A stretch of 64,000 nucleotides of DNA from Opitutaceae bacterium (GCA_016794785.1 JAEUHC010000013.1:517905-581904); one strand, 5' to 3'; numbered from the stretch's first letter, positions 27,356 through 36,025 are shown. Translations and numbers: made by a program. Notes: generated by a model not told the origin, from the letters alone.

Positions 27356-27442
27356 AGGTGGGGCCGGTTCTCCGAACCGGCCTGGATTGTAGGGCGCTGC
27401 GCCAGCTGGAACCCAGGCCGCTTGCGGAGAAGCGGCCCCACC
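27356..27442. repeat. Gene-end inverted repeat (GGTGGGGCCGG type), intergenic copy
   Basis: Outer arms GGTGGGGCCG (27357) and CGGCCCCACC (ending 27442) enclose two inner hairpins, CCGGTTC-TCC-GAACCGG and CGCTTGCGGAGAAGCG. It begins about 32 bases after the TonB receptor stop. The first 34 bases recur with one mismatch at 28239-28281, inside the next gene. Confidence 0.85.
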
Positions 27443-27594
27443 GCCAATCGTTCCGAAGTCCAAACTTCAAGGGATGTTGGTAGGAGCGGCCCCGCTGAGG
27501 CGATTCGGATCGCCCGCCCGCCCGCATTCCTCGCTCGTAGTTCCGGCTTCCGCCGGTGCATTTTTCGCGCACGTTTTCTTTCGCGTCGCCCACC

Positions 27595-30099
27595 ATGCTC
27601 CTCTCCCGAGAATCCCCGCGCGTCCGCTGGGGCATCATGCTCGCGACCTGGCTCGCGTGCGCCGGGCTGGCGATTCTGCACACGCAGGCGGTGCGCGACT
27701 ACCTCGCGCTGCTCGACTCCGCGGCCCCGCGACCTGCCGGCGCAGCCGACACACCCCTGCGCCAGCTGATCCCCGCCCGCCACGCCGATGCGCAGATGTG
27801 GGTGCGCCACGCCCTCGCAGCGGAAGAGGCGCACACGCTCCGCACCCGCTTCACCACCGCGGACAACACACCCGCCGGTCGCGCCGTGCACTGGAGTTCG
27901 CCGCCGGCATGGCTCCTCCGACTCGCCGCCACCGCGCAGCGCGCCTTCACCGGTGACACGGGTCCGGCCGCGCTGGAGCGCACGCTCCCGTGGTTCAACG
28001 CCCCGTTGTTCCTCGCCGTGCTCGTCGCGCTCTCCGCGTGGGTCGCAAGCCGCGCCGGAACGGCGGCCGGCGCCGTGCTCGCGCTCGGTCTCGCCGGCCA
28101 CCCGCGATTCTACGAAGGCTTTGCCCCCACCAACGTCGATCACCACGGCTTGCTCGCCGCGGCCGTGCTCGGCCTCCTGCTCGGCCTCGCCTTCATGGGT
28201 GCGGGCTGGCGGAAAAATCCCGATCCCTCTCGGAAATTCCGAGGTGGAGCCGGTTCTCCGAACCGGCCTGGGTTCAGCGGCCATGCGGACGCCGCAACCC
28301 CGGCCGTGGACGAAGCCGCGCATCCACCCGCCCGCCGCGCCGCGATCATCTCGGCGCTCTGCGGCGCGTTCGGCGTCTGGCTGAGCGCGGCCACGATGCT
28401 GCCCGTGATCGCGCTGGCCGGCGCGGCGGGTCTCGCCCTCGCGTTCTGGCGCGGCGCCGCCGCGCGCCGCGAGGGCCTCGTGTTCGATCCGGCTTTGTGG
28501 CGGCTGTGGGGTGGCGTCGGCGCGGCGGCGAGCGTGGTTTTCTATTTCATCGAGTATGCACCGGCGCACCTCGGCCTCCGGCTCGAGGTCAACCACCCGC
28601 TTCACGCCCTGCTCTGGTGGGGCGGCGCCGAGCTGGTCGCGATCGGCGGCGCGTGGGCCGTCGCCCGCCCGCCGCTGTGGCGCATGCTCGCCGCGGGGGT
28701 CGCCGTCGCCGCGGCCCCGCTCACCGTGCTGCTCGGCGGGCGCGACGTGTTTCTCGTGGGCGACCCTTTCGTCGGCGCGCTGCGGCACTTCGTGGCCGAG
28801 GGCAAGTCGTTGCCCGCCGTCGCCGCGCAGTTCGGCTTCCGCTTCGTCGCCTTCGATCTCGTGTCGTGCCTGCTCCTCGTGATCGCCGCCGGGGTGCTGT
28901 GGCGGCGGCGCGAGGCGACTGCCCTCGTCGCGGGATTTCTTGCGCTGATCGTCGCCGCGCTCACGGCGATGGCGGTGCTCGAGATGCGCTGGTGGCTCAA
29001 CGTCGGCCCGGCGCAGCTGGCTTTGCTGCTGGCCCTGCTCGCGCTCGTGCCGGCGGCGCGACACCGCGGGTGCGCCGCCGCCGCGGGCCTGCTGCTCATC
29101 CTCCCCGCCTTCGCCCGCATCGCGTCCGAGCGCGCCGACAACCGCCGCGGCGCCGTGACCGCGACCGATCTCATGCAGCCGCTCTACCGCGACCTCGCCG
29201 CCGCGCTGCGCCGCGATCAGCCGGAGGGAGACATCGTGCTGCTCGCCAGCCCCAACGCGTCCGCCGGCATCGGCTACTTCGGGCGCTTCGCCACGCTCGG
29301 CACCCTCTATTGGGAAAACGCCCCCGGCCTCCGCGCCGCCGCCGAGGTTTTCTCCGCCACTTCCGACGCCGACGCGGAGCGACTCTTCCGCGCCCGCCGC
29401 ATCACGCATGTCGCGCATCTCTCCGCCGGAAACTTCCTCGGCGAATACCTGCAGCTCCTGCACCCTCAGCTCACCGCGGAAGAAGCCCGCCGCACCTTCG
29501 GCTACCGCCTCAACGCCGGCGCGGATCTGCCGCGCTGGCTCCAGCCGATCCCGTATCGCCGCCCGCCGGGTCTCAAGGATGCCACTCAAGTCGTGCGCCT
29601 CTACCGCGTCGCCTTCGATCAGACCGAGGCCGAGCGGCTCTACCACACCGCCGTCGCCTGCGCCGCCGACGGCGATCTCGCCGCGGCCGAGCAGACGCTC
29701 GCGGAGGCGGCCTTGCACACGCCCGCCACCGAGCACGCCAAGCTCTTCGAGGCCGCCGGCGCGGGATTCTACGATTTCGGGGCCGACGCCCTTGCCGTCC
29801 GCACGCTCCGGCGCGCGCCCGGCACCGCCGTCACCATCGCCTGGATTCTCGCGACCACGCGCGACGATGCCCTGCGCGACGGCCGCGCCGCCCTGGCCCT
29901 CATCGAGCCGATCGCGCGCACCGCCCGCGCCGATCCCACCGTGCTCAGCGCGCTCGCCGCCGCCTATGCCGAGCTCGGCCGCTGGCCCGAGGCGGTCGCC
30001 GCCGCAGAGCGCGCCCTCGCACACTCCGGGGCCGAGTCCGCCAGGCTGCTCATGATCCGGCTTGACGCTTACCGCCGCGCCGAGCCCTGGCGGCCGTAA
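27595..30099 (+). CDS. STT3/PglB-like polytopic membrane protein with C-terminal TPR-like region
   Basis: An 834-residue inner-membrane protein with many hydrophobic helices up to about residue 500, then a soluble part. 'HADAQMWVRHAL' (63-74) after the first helix and 'TNVDHHGLLAA' (178-188) resemble the Asp-containing loop and DHH motif of STT3/PglB oligosaccharyltransferases. It is therefore probably a lipid-linked glycan transferase, but the acceptor motif is not identified. Residues about 640-834 look like TPR helices ('AAAYAELGRWPEAVAAAERA'). Residues about 216-229 ('RGGAGSPNRPGFSG') are encoded by a hairpin repeat found intergenically 880 bases upstream. I chose ATG 27595; the frame starts 39 bases earlier. 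Confidence 0.72.
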   Translation: MLLSRESPRVRWGIMLATWLACAGLAILHTQAVRDYLALLDSAAPRPAGAADTPLRQLIPARHADAQMWVRHALAAEEAHTLRTRFTTADNTPAGRAVHWSSPPAWLLRLAATAQRAFTGDTGPAALERTLPWFNAPLFLAVLVALSAWVASRAGTAAGAVLALGLAGHPRFYEGFAPTNVDHHGLLAAAVLGLLLGLAFMGAGWRKNPDPSRKFRGGAGSPNRPGFSGHADAATPAVDEAAHPPARRAAIISALCGAFGVWLSAATMLPVIALAGAAGLALAFWRGAAARREGLVFDPALWRLWGGVGAAASVVFYFIEYAPAHLGLRLEVNHPLHALLWWGGAELVAIGGAWAVARPPLWRMLAAGVAVAAAPLTVLLGGRDVFLVGDPFVGALRHFVAEGKSLPAVAAQFGFRFVAFDLVSCLLLVIAAGVLWRRREATALVAGFLALIVAALTAMAVLEMRWWLNVGPAQLALLLALLALVPAARHRGCAAAAGLLLILPAFARIASERADNRRGAVTATDLMQPLYRDLAAALRRDQPEGDIVLLASPNASAGIGYFGRFATLGTLYWENAPGLRAAAEVFSATSDADAERLFRARRITHVAHLSAGNFLGEYLQLLHPQLTAEEARRTFGYRLNAGADLPRWLQPIPYRRPPGLKDATQVVRLYRVAFDQTEAERLYHTAVACAADGDLAAAEQTLAEAALHTPATEHAKLFEAAGAGFYDFGADALAVRTLRRAPGTAVTIAWILATTRDDALRDGRAALALIEPIARTARADPTVLSALAAAYAELGRWPEAVAAAERALAHSGAESARLLMIRLDAYRRAEPWRP
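28239..28281. repeat. Hairpin repeat inserted in frame inside the STT3-like gene
   Basis: CCGAGGTGGAGCCGGTTCTC and the following bases match 27353-27386 with one substitution. It sits between a hydrophobic helix ('LGLLLGLAFMGAG') and the next helix, in a loop about 30-40 residues long, and keeps the reading frame. Confidence 0.85.
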
Positions 30100-30140
30100 A
30101 CGCGATCCCGTGCCTTTGCTTCGTGGCCGGAGCGATTCGC

Positions 30141-30593
30141 CTAGGCCGGCGGCCGGGCCTCCGCGCCACCGTGCTCGCCGCGCGTGGCGCAGTTGATCCA
30201 GGCGGTCGCCCCGCTGGCGTAGTGCTCCTTTTTCCAGATGGGCAGGCGGGCCTTGGCCTCGTCGATGATGTAGCGGCAGGCGCCAAACGCCGCGCCGCGG
30301 TGCTCCGCCGTCACGCCCACCCACACCGCGAGATCGCCGAGCGCGAGGTGGCCGGTGCGGTGGACGCACACCGCGCAGAGCAGGGCAAATTTCACGCGCG
30401 CCTCGGCGAGGATTTTTTCGCCCTCGGAGACGGCGAGCGGAGCGTAGGCCTCGTATTCGAGGGAGAGCACGGGCTGGCCCTCGTTGCGATTGCGCACCCA
30501 GCCCTCGAACGTCACGCACGCGCCCGCGCGCGCGTCGGCGAGGGCGCGCTGGAGAGCCGCGGGATCGAGCGGAGTGGGGGAGATGCGGAACAT
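30141..30593 (-). CDS. moaE: Molybdopterin synthase catalytic subunit
   Basis: The large subunit of molybdopterin synthase, which transfers sulfur from MoaD thiocarboxylate to precursor Z. The 150-residue protein shows 'GACVTFEGWVRN', 'LEYEAYAPLA' and 'WVGVTAEHRGAAFGACRYI', plus the catalytic lysine region 'LPIWKKEHYA'. It is the distal gene of the minus-strand moa series, separated from moaD by a restriction-modification gene whose stop lies 15 bases upstream of the moaE start. It may therefore be read through with that gene. Confidence 0.95.
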   Translation of the reverse strand: MFRISPTPLDPAALQRALADARAGACVTFEGWVRNRNEGQPVLSLEYEAYAPLAVSEGEKILAEARVKFALLCAVCVHRTGHLALGDLAVWVGVTAEHRGAAFGACRYIIDEAKARLPIWKKEHYASGATAWINCATRGEHGGAEARPPA

Positions 30594-30608
30594 GCGGCGC
30601 GCGTGCGG

Positions 30609-33600
30609 TTATTTCTTCACCGCTTCATAAGGTGTCTCGTCCTCCGCGGCGTAGATATGGCCGGCGTCGAGGTCGGCTTGGGAGTAGCCCGCGGGCGTCT
30701 TGCCCTCGGCCGGCTTCGGGTCGTCGAGCGCAGGCAATTGGGCCACGAGCTTCATCGTCTGCACGCTCACGGTGATCACCTGGCCGACGAGGCGGATGAT
30801 GTAGTCCTCGTCGTCGGCGCGATTCGGGTCGCTGGTGATTTCGCCGGCCGCGTCGCGCTCGACGCGGTATTGGTCGATCACCCAGTCGAGCGCGCTGCGG
30901 TTGCCGAGCCGGTAGGTGTGCGCCGCGGCGGGGATGCCCTCCAGCGTGAGCCAGTCGTTGTAGATGAGCGCGGTCTTGTCCTTGGACAGCTTCATCCGCT
31001 CGACGCGCCAGTCGGGCTTCACGCCCTTCGCCTCGATGCGCTTCAGCTTGAATTCCTTTTGCGACTCGTAGTCCGTGTGGAGCGCGGCGAGTTTTTCGCC
31101 GGCTTTGGCGAACGCCGCGAAGTCGGGGGCGAACGGGATGCGCGGCAACTCGCGACGGAGATTAGCGGCGTATTTCTCGCGGTAGGCCGGGTGGTGGAGC
31201 ACCGCGTAGACGTAGTGAAAGATGTCTCGCTTGGTGAGCTTCACGCCTTCGTAGCGCAGATTGAACATCTCCAGCGCCCAGTCGGTGACGTTGTCGCGCC
31301 GGTGCCCGCCGTCGGCGTCGTAGGTGTAAAGTGGGAAGCACTGGAAAGTGTCGGTGCTTGCGCAGAGGTGTAGATCTACGATGTCGGTCGCAACGAGAGC
31401 GCTGAACGGGGAGCGCCCCGCGACGTCGGTCACGCAAAGCACGCGATTCTCGCCACTCGTCTTGGGCGTGGGAAAGAAATCGGGGAATTGGTAGATGTCC
31501 TCGTTAAAAACACGTTCGAAGAAATAACTGCGCCGAGTGAAAGGCCGATAGAGTGCTGGGCGAATCGTCGATTGCTTGAACTCGACTTCCGTTTCCCGAA
31601 GCAGATTGCGCTTCGTGTGCCTGATCCATTTGCAGACCTTCGGGTCGACGCGGAGGAATTCCTCCAGAGGCTCAGGTTTCTTGGCCCGCCGCCATCGGTC
31701 GAGTTCGGCGTGGTAGGCCTCGACCATGCGCTTGGCGCGCTTGGTCAGCTGCGCGCTGTCGAAATCATAAACGAGGTCGTCGTTGTTCGATTTAACGCCG
31801 TTCGAGAACGTTCGGAAGATCGCGTGTGCATCGAGGCTCTCGACGGCCTTGGCCTCCTTTGAGCCGATAGGGACAAACTTTGAAAAACCGGCGGTTTCAT
31901 CGTCGTGCAGCCAAGAATTGCGCTCGTCTGGTTTGAGCGTGCGCCACTTCACGCCATCGATGCTCTGTTTCTCTTCGAGCCAACTCCACTTCTTCTCCTT
32001 GCGCCAATCTTCGCCGACTTCGGCGTAGCGAATGACCGCCTTGCGCCGTTTCAGCTCCTTTTGTTTGTGGCGGACAAATAGCGCGATGCTAACGCCGACC
32101 TGAATGCCAAAGACATTGTGGGTTGTGCCGGAAAGCTTCGGGTTCTTCCGCACGTTGCCTCCGAGATCGACGACGTAGATGGCATCAAAATCTCTTGCGA
32201 GATGGGCGCGCACACCGTCCGTTGCGAGGCCATCAACGTAGCCGTTGTTCGTCACGTAGGCAACGATGCCTTCCTCACCAATGCGGTCGCTGGCCCACGC
32301 GAGTGCCTTGATGTAGGGATCACTCAGCGAATTCTTGAGCGTCGCAGTGGAGTCGGCAGCGTAGGTGTTGCGGATGCGCTGGTCGAGGCGCGGGTATTTT
32401 CGGTTCTTGTTGTTATCGTTCTCGTCCTGCTGCCACGCGTTATACGGCGGGTTGCCGAGGATGACGCGGATGGGCGCCTTCTTCTGCGCGTTCACCCGCT
32501 CGGTGTTCTTCGCGAGGTCGAAGGCCATCTCCATCGTCTCGCCGTGGCCGGGCTCGGCGAGTTCGAAGGTGTCCACGAGGCAGAGGCCGGGGAAGGGTTC
32601 GTAGCTGCCGGTGCGCTCGAAGAACTCATGCTCCACGTTCTGCGCCGCGATGTAGTAGGGCAGGAGCATGATCTCGTTGGCCCACAGTTCGGAGGTAAAC
32701 TTCCTCTTGAGCGATGCGGCCGGCAGCTCGCGCATGAGGTGGACGAGGAAGTTGCCCGTGCCGGTGAACGGATCGAGGAAGTGGACGCCCTCGGCGCCGA
32801 GGTCCTTGCCGAATTCCTTTTTCAGCAGCTCGCGGATGCTCGCGATCATGAAGCGGACGATCGAGGGCGGCGTATAGACGATGCCCATCGTGTCGGCGAC
32901 CTTCACGGCGAAGCCCTGGAAGAACTTTTCGTAAACGGTGTTCAGGAACTTCTGCTTCTCGGAAAAATCCTCGATGACGGTCGCGGCGCTCTCGATGGCG
33001 ACGTAGAAGCGGTCGAGTTTCTTGAGGAAGTCGGCGCGCGAGAAGTGGGCGGAGGCGAGGGCGTCGATCACCTTTTCGATTTCGACGGCGACGACGTTGC
33101 GGCGGGTGAAATCGGGGTTGTTGAAGACGGAGCCGAAGAGGCGTGCGGTGAGCAGATGCTGGATGAGCATCTCCTCGATGGCGGAGTCAGCGAGCGAGGG
33201 GTTGATGGCGGCGCGGCAGAGCGCGGCGAAGTCGTTGAAGGCGGCGACGAATTTTTTGTTGGGCAGCGTGCCCTTGGAGCCGCGGGCGCGCTGGATGACC
33301 TCGGCGAGGCTGCCGCCGAGTTCGGCGACGCGCTCGCGAAACTCCTCGGTCGCGCGCTCCCAGTCGGCGATCACGGGCTCCGTGTAGGCGAAGAAGCGGG
33401 CGAGGATGTCGCAGAGCTGCTCGGGCTTGGTGTCGAGGTAGTAATCGAGGACGACCTTGCCATCCTGCATGAGGAGGGCGCGGCGGGGTTGCCAGAAGAG
33501 GGTGTTTTTCGCGGGGTAGCCGAGCTTGAGCTTGGCGCGCATCTCGGCGGCGAGATCGTCGGCGTCGTCCTTGTCCTCGATCACGCCGTGCGGGATGCGG

Positions 33601-33833
33601 TAGCTGTCGAGGAGGACGGCGTCGAGGCGGAGCGGGGCGGCGTTTCTCCGGGAGACGGAGTATTCGCGGACGAGCGTCCACTTGAGGGGGCCGGCACAGT
33701 GTTCGATGAGCCGGTGCCACGCCTCGCGGACGGCGGTCTCATGGGTCGCGCCGACGTTGGCCAGCTGGGTCAGGGCGAGGGTGTAGGCCTTGACAGGCGC
33801 GGACGTGGGCTTGAGGGCGATGGGATGCGCCAT
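30609..33833 (-). CDS. Single-polypeptide restriction-modification enzyme (type IIG/ISP-like N6-adenine methylase)
   Basis: A 1074-residue protein with a nuclease-like N-terminus and an adenine methyltransferase. Around residues 70-86, 'RLDAVLLD' and 'HGVIEDKD' fit a PD-(D/E)xK nuclease core. Methylase motif I 'FLDPFTGTGNFLVHL' is near 353 and motif IV 'ILGNPPYNAW' near 458. The C-terminal part (about 590-900) should hold target recognition. No helicase motifs are seen, so it is smaller than classical type ISP enzymes. Bases about 31320-32440, the presumed recognition region, are far less G+C-rich than the flanks (29 of 60 from 31501), suggesting recognition-domain exchange. I chose ATG 33833. 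It interrupts the moa genes between moaD and moaE. Confidence 0.87.
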   Translation of the reverse strand: MAHPIALKPTSAPVKAYTLALTQLANVGATHETAVREAWHRLIEHCAGPLKWTLVREYSVSRRNAAPLRLDAVLLDSYRIPHGVIEDKDDADDLAAEMRAKLKLGYPAKNTLFWQPRRALLMQDGKVVLDYYLDTKPEQLCDILARFFAYTEPVIADWERATEEFRERVAELGGSLAEVIQRARGSKGTLPNKKFVAAFNDFAALCRAAINPSLADSAIEEMLIQHLLTARLFGSVFNNPDFTRRNVVAVEIEKVIDALASAHFSRADFLKKLDRFYVAIESAATVIEDFSEKQKFLNTVYEKFFQGFAVKVADTMGIVYTPPSIVRFMIASIRELLKKEFGKDLGAEGVHFLDPFTGTGNFLVHLMRELPAASLKRKFTSELWANEIMLLPYYIAAQNVEHEFFERTGSYEPFPGLCLVDTFELAEPGHGETMEMAFDLAKNTERVNAQKKAPIRVILGNPPYNAWQQDENDNNKNRKYPRLDQRIRNTYAADSTATLKNSLSDPYIKALAWASDRIGEEGIVAYVTNNGYVDGLATDGVRAHLARDFDAIYVVDLGGNVRKNPKLSGTTHNVFGIQVGVSIALFVRHKQKELKRRKAVIRYAEVGEDWRKEKKWSWLEEKQSIDGVKWRTLKPDERNSWLHDDETAGFSKFVPIGSKEAKAVESLDAHAIFRTFSNGVKSNNDDLVYDFDSAQLTKRAKRMVEAYHAELDRWRRAKKPEPLEEFLRVDPKVCKWIRHTKRNLLRETEVEFKQSTIRPALYRPFTRRSYFFERVFNEDIYQFPDFFPTPKTSGENRVLCVTDVAGRSPFSALVATDIVDLHLCASTDTFQCFPLYTYDADGGHRRDNVTDWALEMFNLRYEGVKLTKRDIFHYVYAVLHHPAYREKYAANLRRELPRIPFAPDFAAFAKAGEKLAALHTDYESQKEFKLKRIEAKGVKPDWRVERMKLSKDKTALIYNDWLTLEGIPAAAHTYRLGNRSALDWVIDQYRVERDAAGEITSDPNRADDEDYIIRLVGQVITVSVQTMKLVAQLPALDDPKPAEGKTPAGYSQADLDAGHIYAAEDETPYEAVKK

Positions 33834-33899
33834 GCGTGCGCTGAGTTGAGGTAGCGGCGAAGCGCAGGGCAACCGCGCAGTTGATCGACCCCAATAACG

Positions 33900-34142
33900 C
33901 TAGCCGCCCGCCACCGGCGGGATGAAGACCACGCGGTCGCCCTCGCGGAGAGGGGCCGATGCGGGGACGAAGGTTTCGTTCACCGCGGCGCGGATGCGGT
34001 CGCCGGGGAGCGTGAAGGCGTGGCGGGCGCGCAGCTCGTCGTAGAGGGCGGCGGGCGTGGCGGCGGCGGTCGAGAGCGTCTCCTCGGTGAGGCCGCGCTG
34101 CTCGCGCAGGATGGCGAAATACTGGATGCGAAGGGTGATCAT
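33900..34142 (-). CDS. moaD: Molybdopterin synthase sulfur carrier subunit
   Basis: The small ubiquitin-like subunit whose C-terminal glycine carries sulfur as a thiocarboxylate for molybdopterin synthesis. The 80-residue protein ends 'FIPPVAGG', the required Gly-Gly tail, and starts 'ITLRIQYFAILREQRG', typical MoaD. It lies 52 bases downstream of moaC, with a small hairpin repeat between. Its normal partner moaE lies beyond the restriction-modification gene, about 3.3 kb away. Confidence 0.95.
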   Translation of the reverse strand: MITLRIQYFAILREQRGLTEETLSTAAATPAALYDELRARHAFTLPGDRIRAAVNETFVPASAPLREGDRVVFIPPVAGG

Positions 34143-34172
34143 CGGGCGCGTGGGACGATTCGCGGGCGGGCT

Positions 34173-34198
34173 CAGGGCGGGTCAGAGACCCGGCCTAC
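34173..34198. repeat. Hairpin repeat supplying the moaC stop codon
   Basis: On the plus strand AGGGCGGGTC-AGA-GACCCGGCCT is a near-perfect stem, the same family as 7341-7410. The moaC TAG (34195-34197 complement) lies in the repeat end GTAGG. Confidence 0.8.
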
Positions 34199-34668
34199 GA
34201 GGCGCGGTAGTCTTTTTTGCCGCCGGTCTTTTCGAGGAGGCGCACGTCCTTGATGACGATGCCGTGGGTCACGGCCTTGGCCATGTCGTAGAACGTCAGC
34301 GCGGCCACGGTCGCGCCGGTGAGGGCCTCCATCTCGACGCCGGTCCGGGCATGCGTCTCGACGCGGCAATGGATGGCAATCTCGCCGCCGGCGGGATCGG
34401 GCGTGATCTCGATCTGGCAGTCGTCGAGGGCGAGCGGATGGCAGAGCGGGATGAGTTCGCCGGTTTTCTTCGCGCCCATCACACCCGCCAGGATCGCGGT
34501 CTGGAAGATCGGGCCCTTCTTCGTCGCGATCTCGCCGTCGCGGAGGAGGGCGGCGAGCTCGGCGGGGAGTGTCACGCGCGCGACGGCGTGGGCGGTGCGA
34601 CGGGTCACGGGCTTGGCGCCGACGTTGACCATCGCGGGGCGGTTCTGGGCGTCGAGGTGCGAGAACAT
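34195..34668 (-). CDS. moaC: Cyclic pyranopterin monophosphate synthase
   Basis: Works after MoaA to form cyclic pyranopterin monophosphate, the first molybdenum-cofactor intermediate. The 157-residue protein has the MoaC signatures 'GVMGAKKTGELIPLCHPL', 'THARTGVEMEALTG' and 'DMAKAVTHGIVI'. Its stop codon lies in the terminal GTAGG of a hairpin repeat, so the last codons 'YRAS' border the repeat. An array of 7-base repeats fills most of the 62 bases between it and moeA. The order on the minus strand is moeA, moaC, moaD, restriction enzyme, moaE. Confidence 0.96.
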   Translation of the reverse strand: MFSHLDAQNRPAMVNVGAKPVTRRTAHAVARVTLPAELAALLRDGEIATKKGPIFQTAILAGVMGAKKTGELIPLCHPLALDDCQIEITPDPAGGEIAIHCRVETHARTGVEMEALTGATVAALTFYDMAKAVTHGIVIKDVRLLEKTGGKKDYRAS

Positions 34669-34676
34669 CTGAGGAA

Positions 34677-34711
34677 GGCCTAATGACTAATGCCAAATGA
34701 CCAATGGCAAG
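34677..34711 (-). repeat. Degenerate heptamer array ahead of moaC
   Basis: Read on the minus strand this is five 7-base units: CTTGCCA, TTGGTCA, TTTGGCA, TTAGTCA, TTAGGCC. It ends eight bases before the moaC ATG and so covers the ribosome-binding region. A related array precedes moeA. Confidence 0.65.
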
Positions 34712-34730
34712 CTGCGCGCGTCACACGCCC

Positions 34731-35939
34731 TCAACGCCACGGGAAAAATGGCGCGAGCGTGCCGGCGGGAAATTCCGTCGGCTCCGCGGGCAGCTCGACG
34801 AAGCCATCGCTGCCAATCAGGCCGGCAAAATCGCCCGAGGTGTTGCTGGGGTCGGGCGTGGCGAGCACCTCGGCGCGCGGGCCGCGGGAGAGTTTCACGG
34901 GGAGCAGGTAGGCGAGCTTCGGCTTGAAGATGACGGGCTGCGCCAGCGCGACGAGCGACGGGGTTTCCGGCGCTAGGCCGCTCGCATGCGCGAGCGCCGG
35001 CAACACATAGCGATGCAGGCAGGTGAACGCCGAGACCGGGTTGCCCGGCAGAGCAAAGACGGGTGTGCGCCGCGCGCTCACGCCGAACCACAGCGGCTTG
35101 CCCGGGCGCTGCGCGACCCCCTGCAGCAGGCGCTTCACGCCGAGCCGATCGAGCTCGGCGGGCAGGTGATCGAATTTTCCCTTCGAGACGCCGCCGGTCA
35201 CGATCACGACGTCGAACTCGGCGAGGATATGCCAGAGCCGGTGTTCGATTTCGTGGCGCACATCGCGGAGGTGAAACCGCTCCGCGCCGGGATAGCCAGC
35301 GGCGGCCAGCGTCGCGCGGATCGCGTAGTCGTTGCTGCGCCGGATCTGGTGCGGGGCGACGGCGGCCTCGGTCTCCACGAGTTCGTCGCCGGTGGAAATC
35401 ACCGCGATGCGCGGGGCGTGGCTGACGGGCAGGGTGGCGCAGCCGCAGGCCGCGGCCACGGCGATTTCGCGCCCCGTGAGGCGCACGCCCGGGCGCACGA
35501 TGACTTCTCCCGCGCGATGGTCGCTGCCGCGGGCGTGGAGGGCGTGGCCGCGGATGAGCGGCTCGACGCGGCCCGTGATCGTGACTGTGGCGCCGTCGCG
35601 CTGCGTCTCCTCGTAGGGCACCACACAATCCGCGCCGACGGGCGCGACCGCGCCGGTCATCACCTCGATGCAGGCGTCGGCTGCGGCCCCGAGCGTGAAG
35701 GCGCGCATGCCCGCGGCCTGCACGGACTCGACGCGAAAGGCCCGAGTGCCAGCGGCCAATGCGACGGCCCGCAGCGCGTAGCCATCCATCGTCACGCGGT
35801 CAAAGGGCGGCAGATCGCGGTCGGCGCGGATCTCGGCGCGCAGCGCGCGACCGTGGGCGGACGCGAGCGGGCAATCCTCGCGCGGAAAGGGCGCGACGGC
35901 TTCGAGGATGAGTTTCTCGGCCTCGGCGGGGGTGAGCAT
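34731..35939 (-). CDS. moeA: Molybdopterin molybdenumtransferase
   Basis: Inserts molybdate into adenylated molybdopterin. The 402-residue protein has 'DLPPFDRVTMDGYALRA' (N-terminal MoeA signature), 'VMTGAVAPVGADCVVPYEE', 'IAVISTGDELVE', 'VIVTGGVSKGKFDHLP' and 'VFALPGNPVSAFTCLHRYV', all typical MoeA. I used ATG 35939 ('MLTPAEAEKLI'); the frame begins 54 bases earlier in a repeat-like leader unlikely to be translated. It is divergent from moaA across about 86 bases, a region that should hold both promoters and contains an array of short TTxGTC repeats. Confidence 0.95.
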   Translation of the reverse strand: MLTPAEAEKLILEAVAPFPREDCPLASAHGRALRAEIRADRDLPPFDRVTMDGYALRAVALAAGTRAFRVESVQAAGMRAFTLGAAADACIEVMTGAVAPVGADCVVPYEETQRDGATVTITGRVEPLIRGHALHARGSDHRAGEVIVRPGVRLTGREIAVAAACGCATLPVSHAPRIAVISTGDELVETEAAVAPHQIRRSNDYAIRATLAAAGYPGAERFHLRDVRHEIEHRLWHILAEFDVVIVTGGVSKGKFDHLPAELDRLGVKRLLQGVAQRPGKPLWFGVSARRTPVFALPGNPVSAFTCLHRYVLPALAHASGLAPETPSLVALAQPVIFKPKLAYLLPVKLSRGPRAEVLATPDPSNTSGDFAGLIGSDGFVELPAEPTEFPAGTLAPFFPWR

Positions 35940-35944
35940 GGCGA

Positions 35945-35985
35945 GGGGACCAAAAGACCAAGGACCACGGGACAAAAGGACTAAA
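35945..35985 (-). repeat. Degenerate TTxGTC array ahead of moeA
   Basis: On the minus strand the units read TTTAGTC, CTTTTGTC, CCGTGGTC, CTTGGTC and TTTTGGTC, a 7-8 base period sharing GTC. The array stops five bases from the moeA ATG and resembles the heptamers before moaC. Confidence 0.6.
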
Positions 35986-36025
35986 TCTGGCAAAAACCTT
36001 TTCTCTGTGCCCTCTGTTTCCCTCC

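Noticed and set aside
27220..30519. Minus-strand open frame of 1099 codons over the STT3-like gene
   Set aside because: Low-complexity Arg/Gly/Glu composition and it crosses moaE; antisense shadow.
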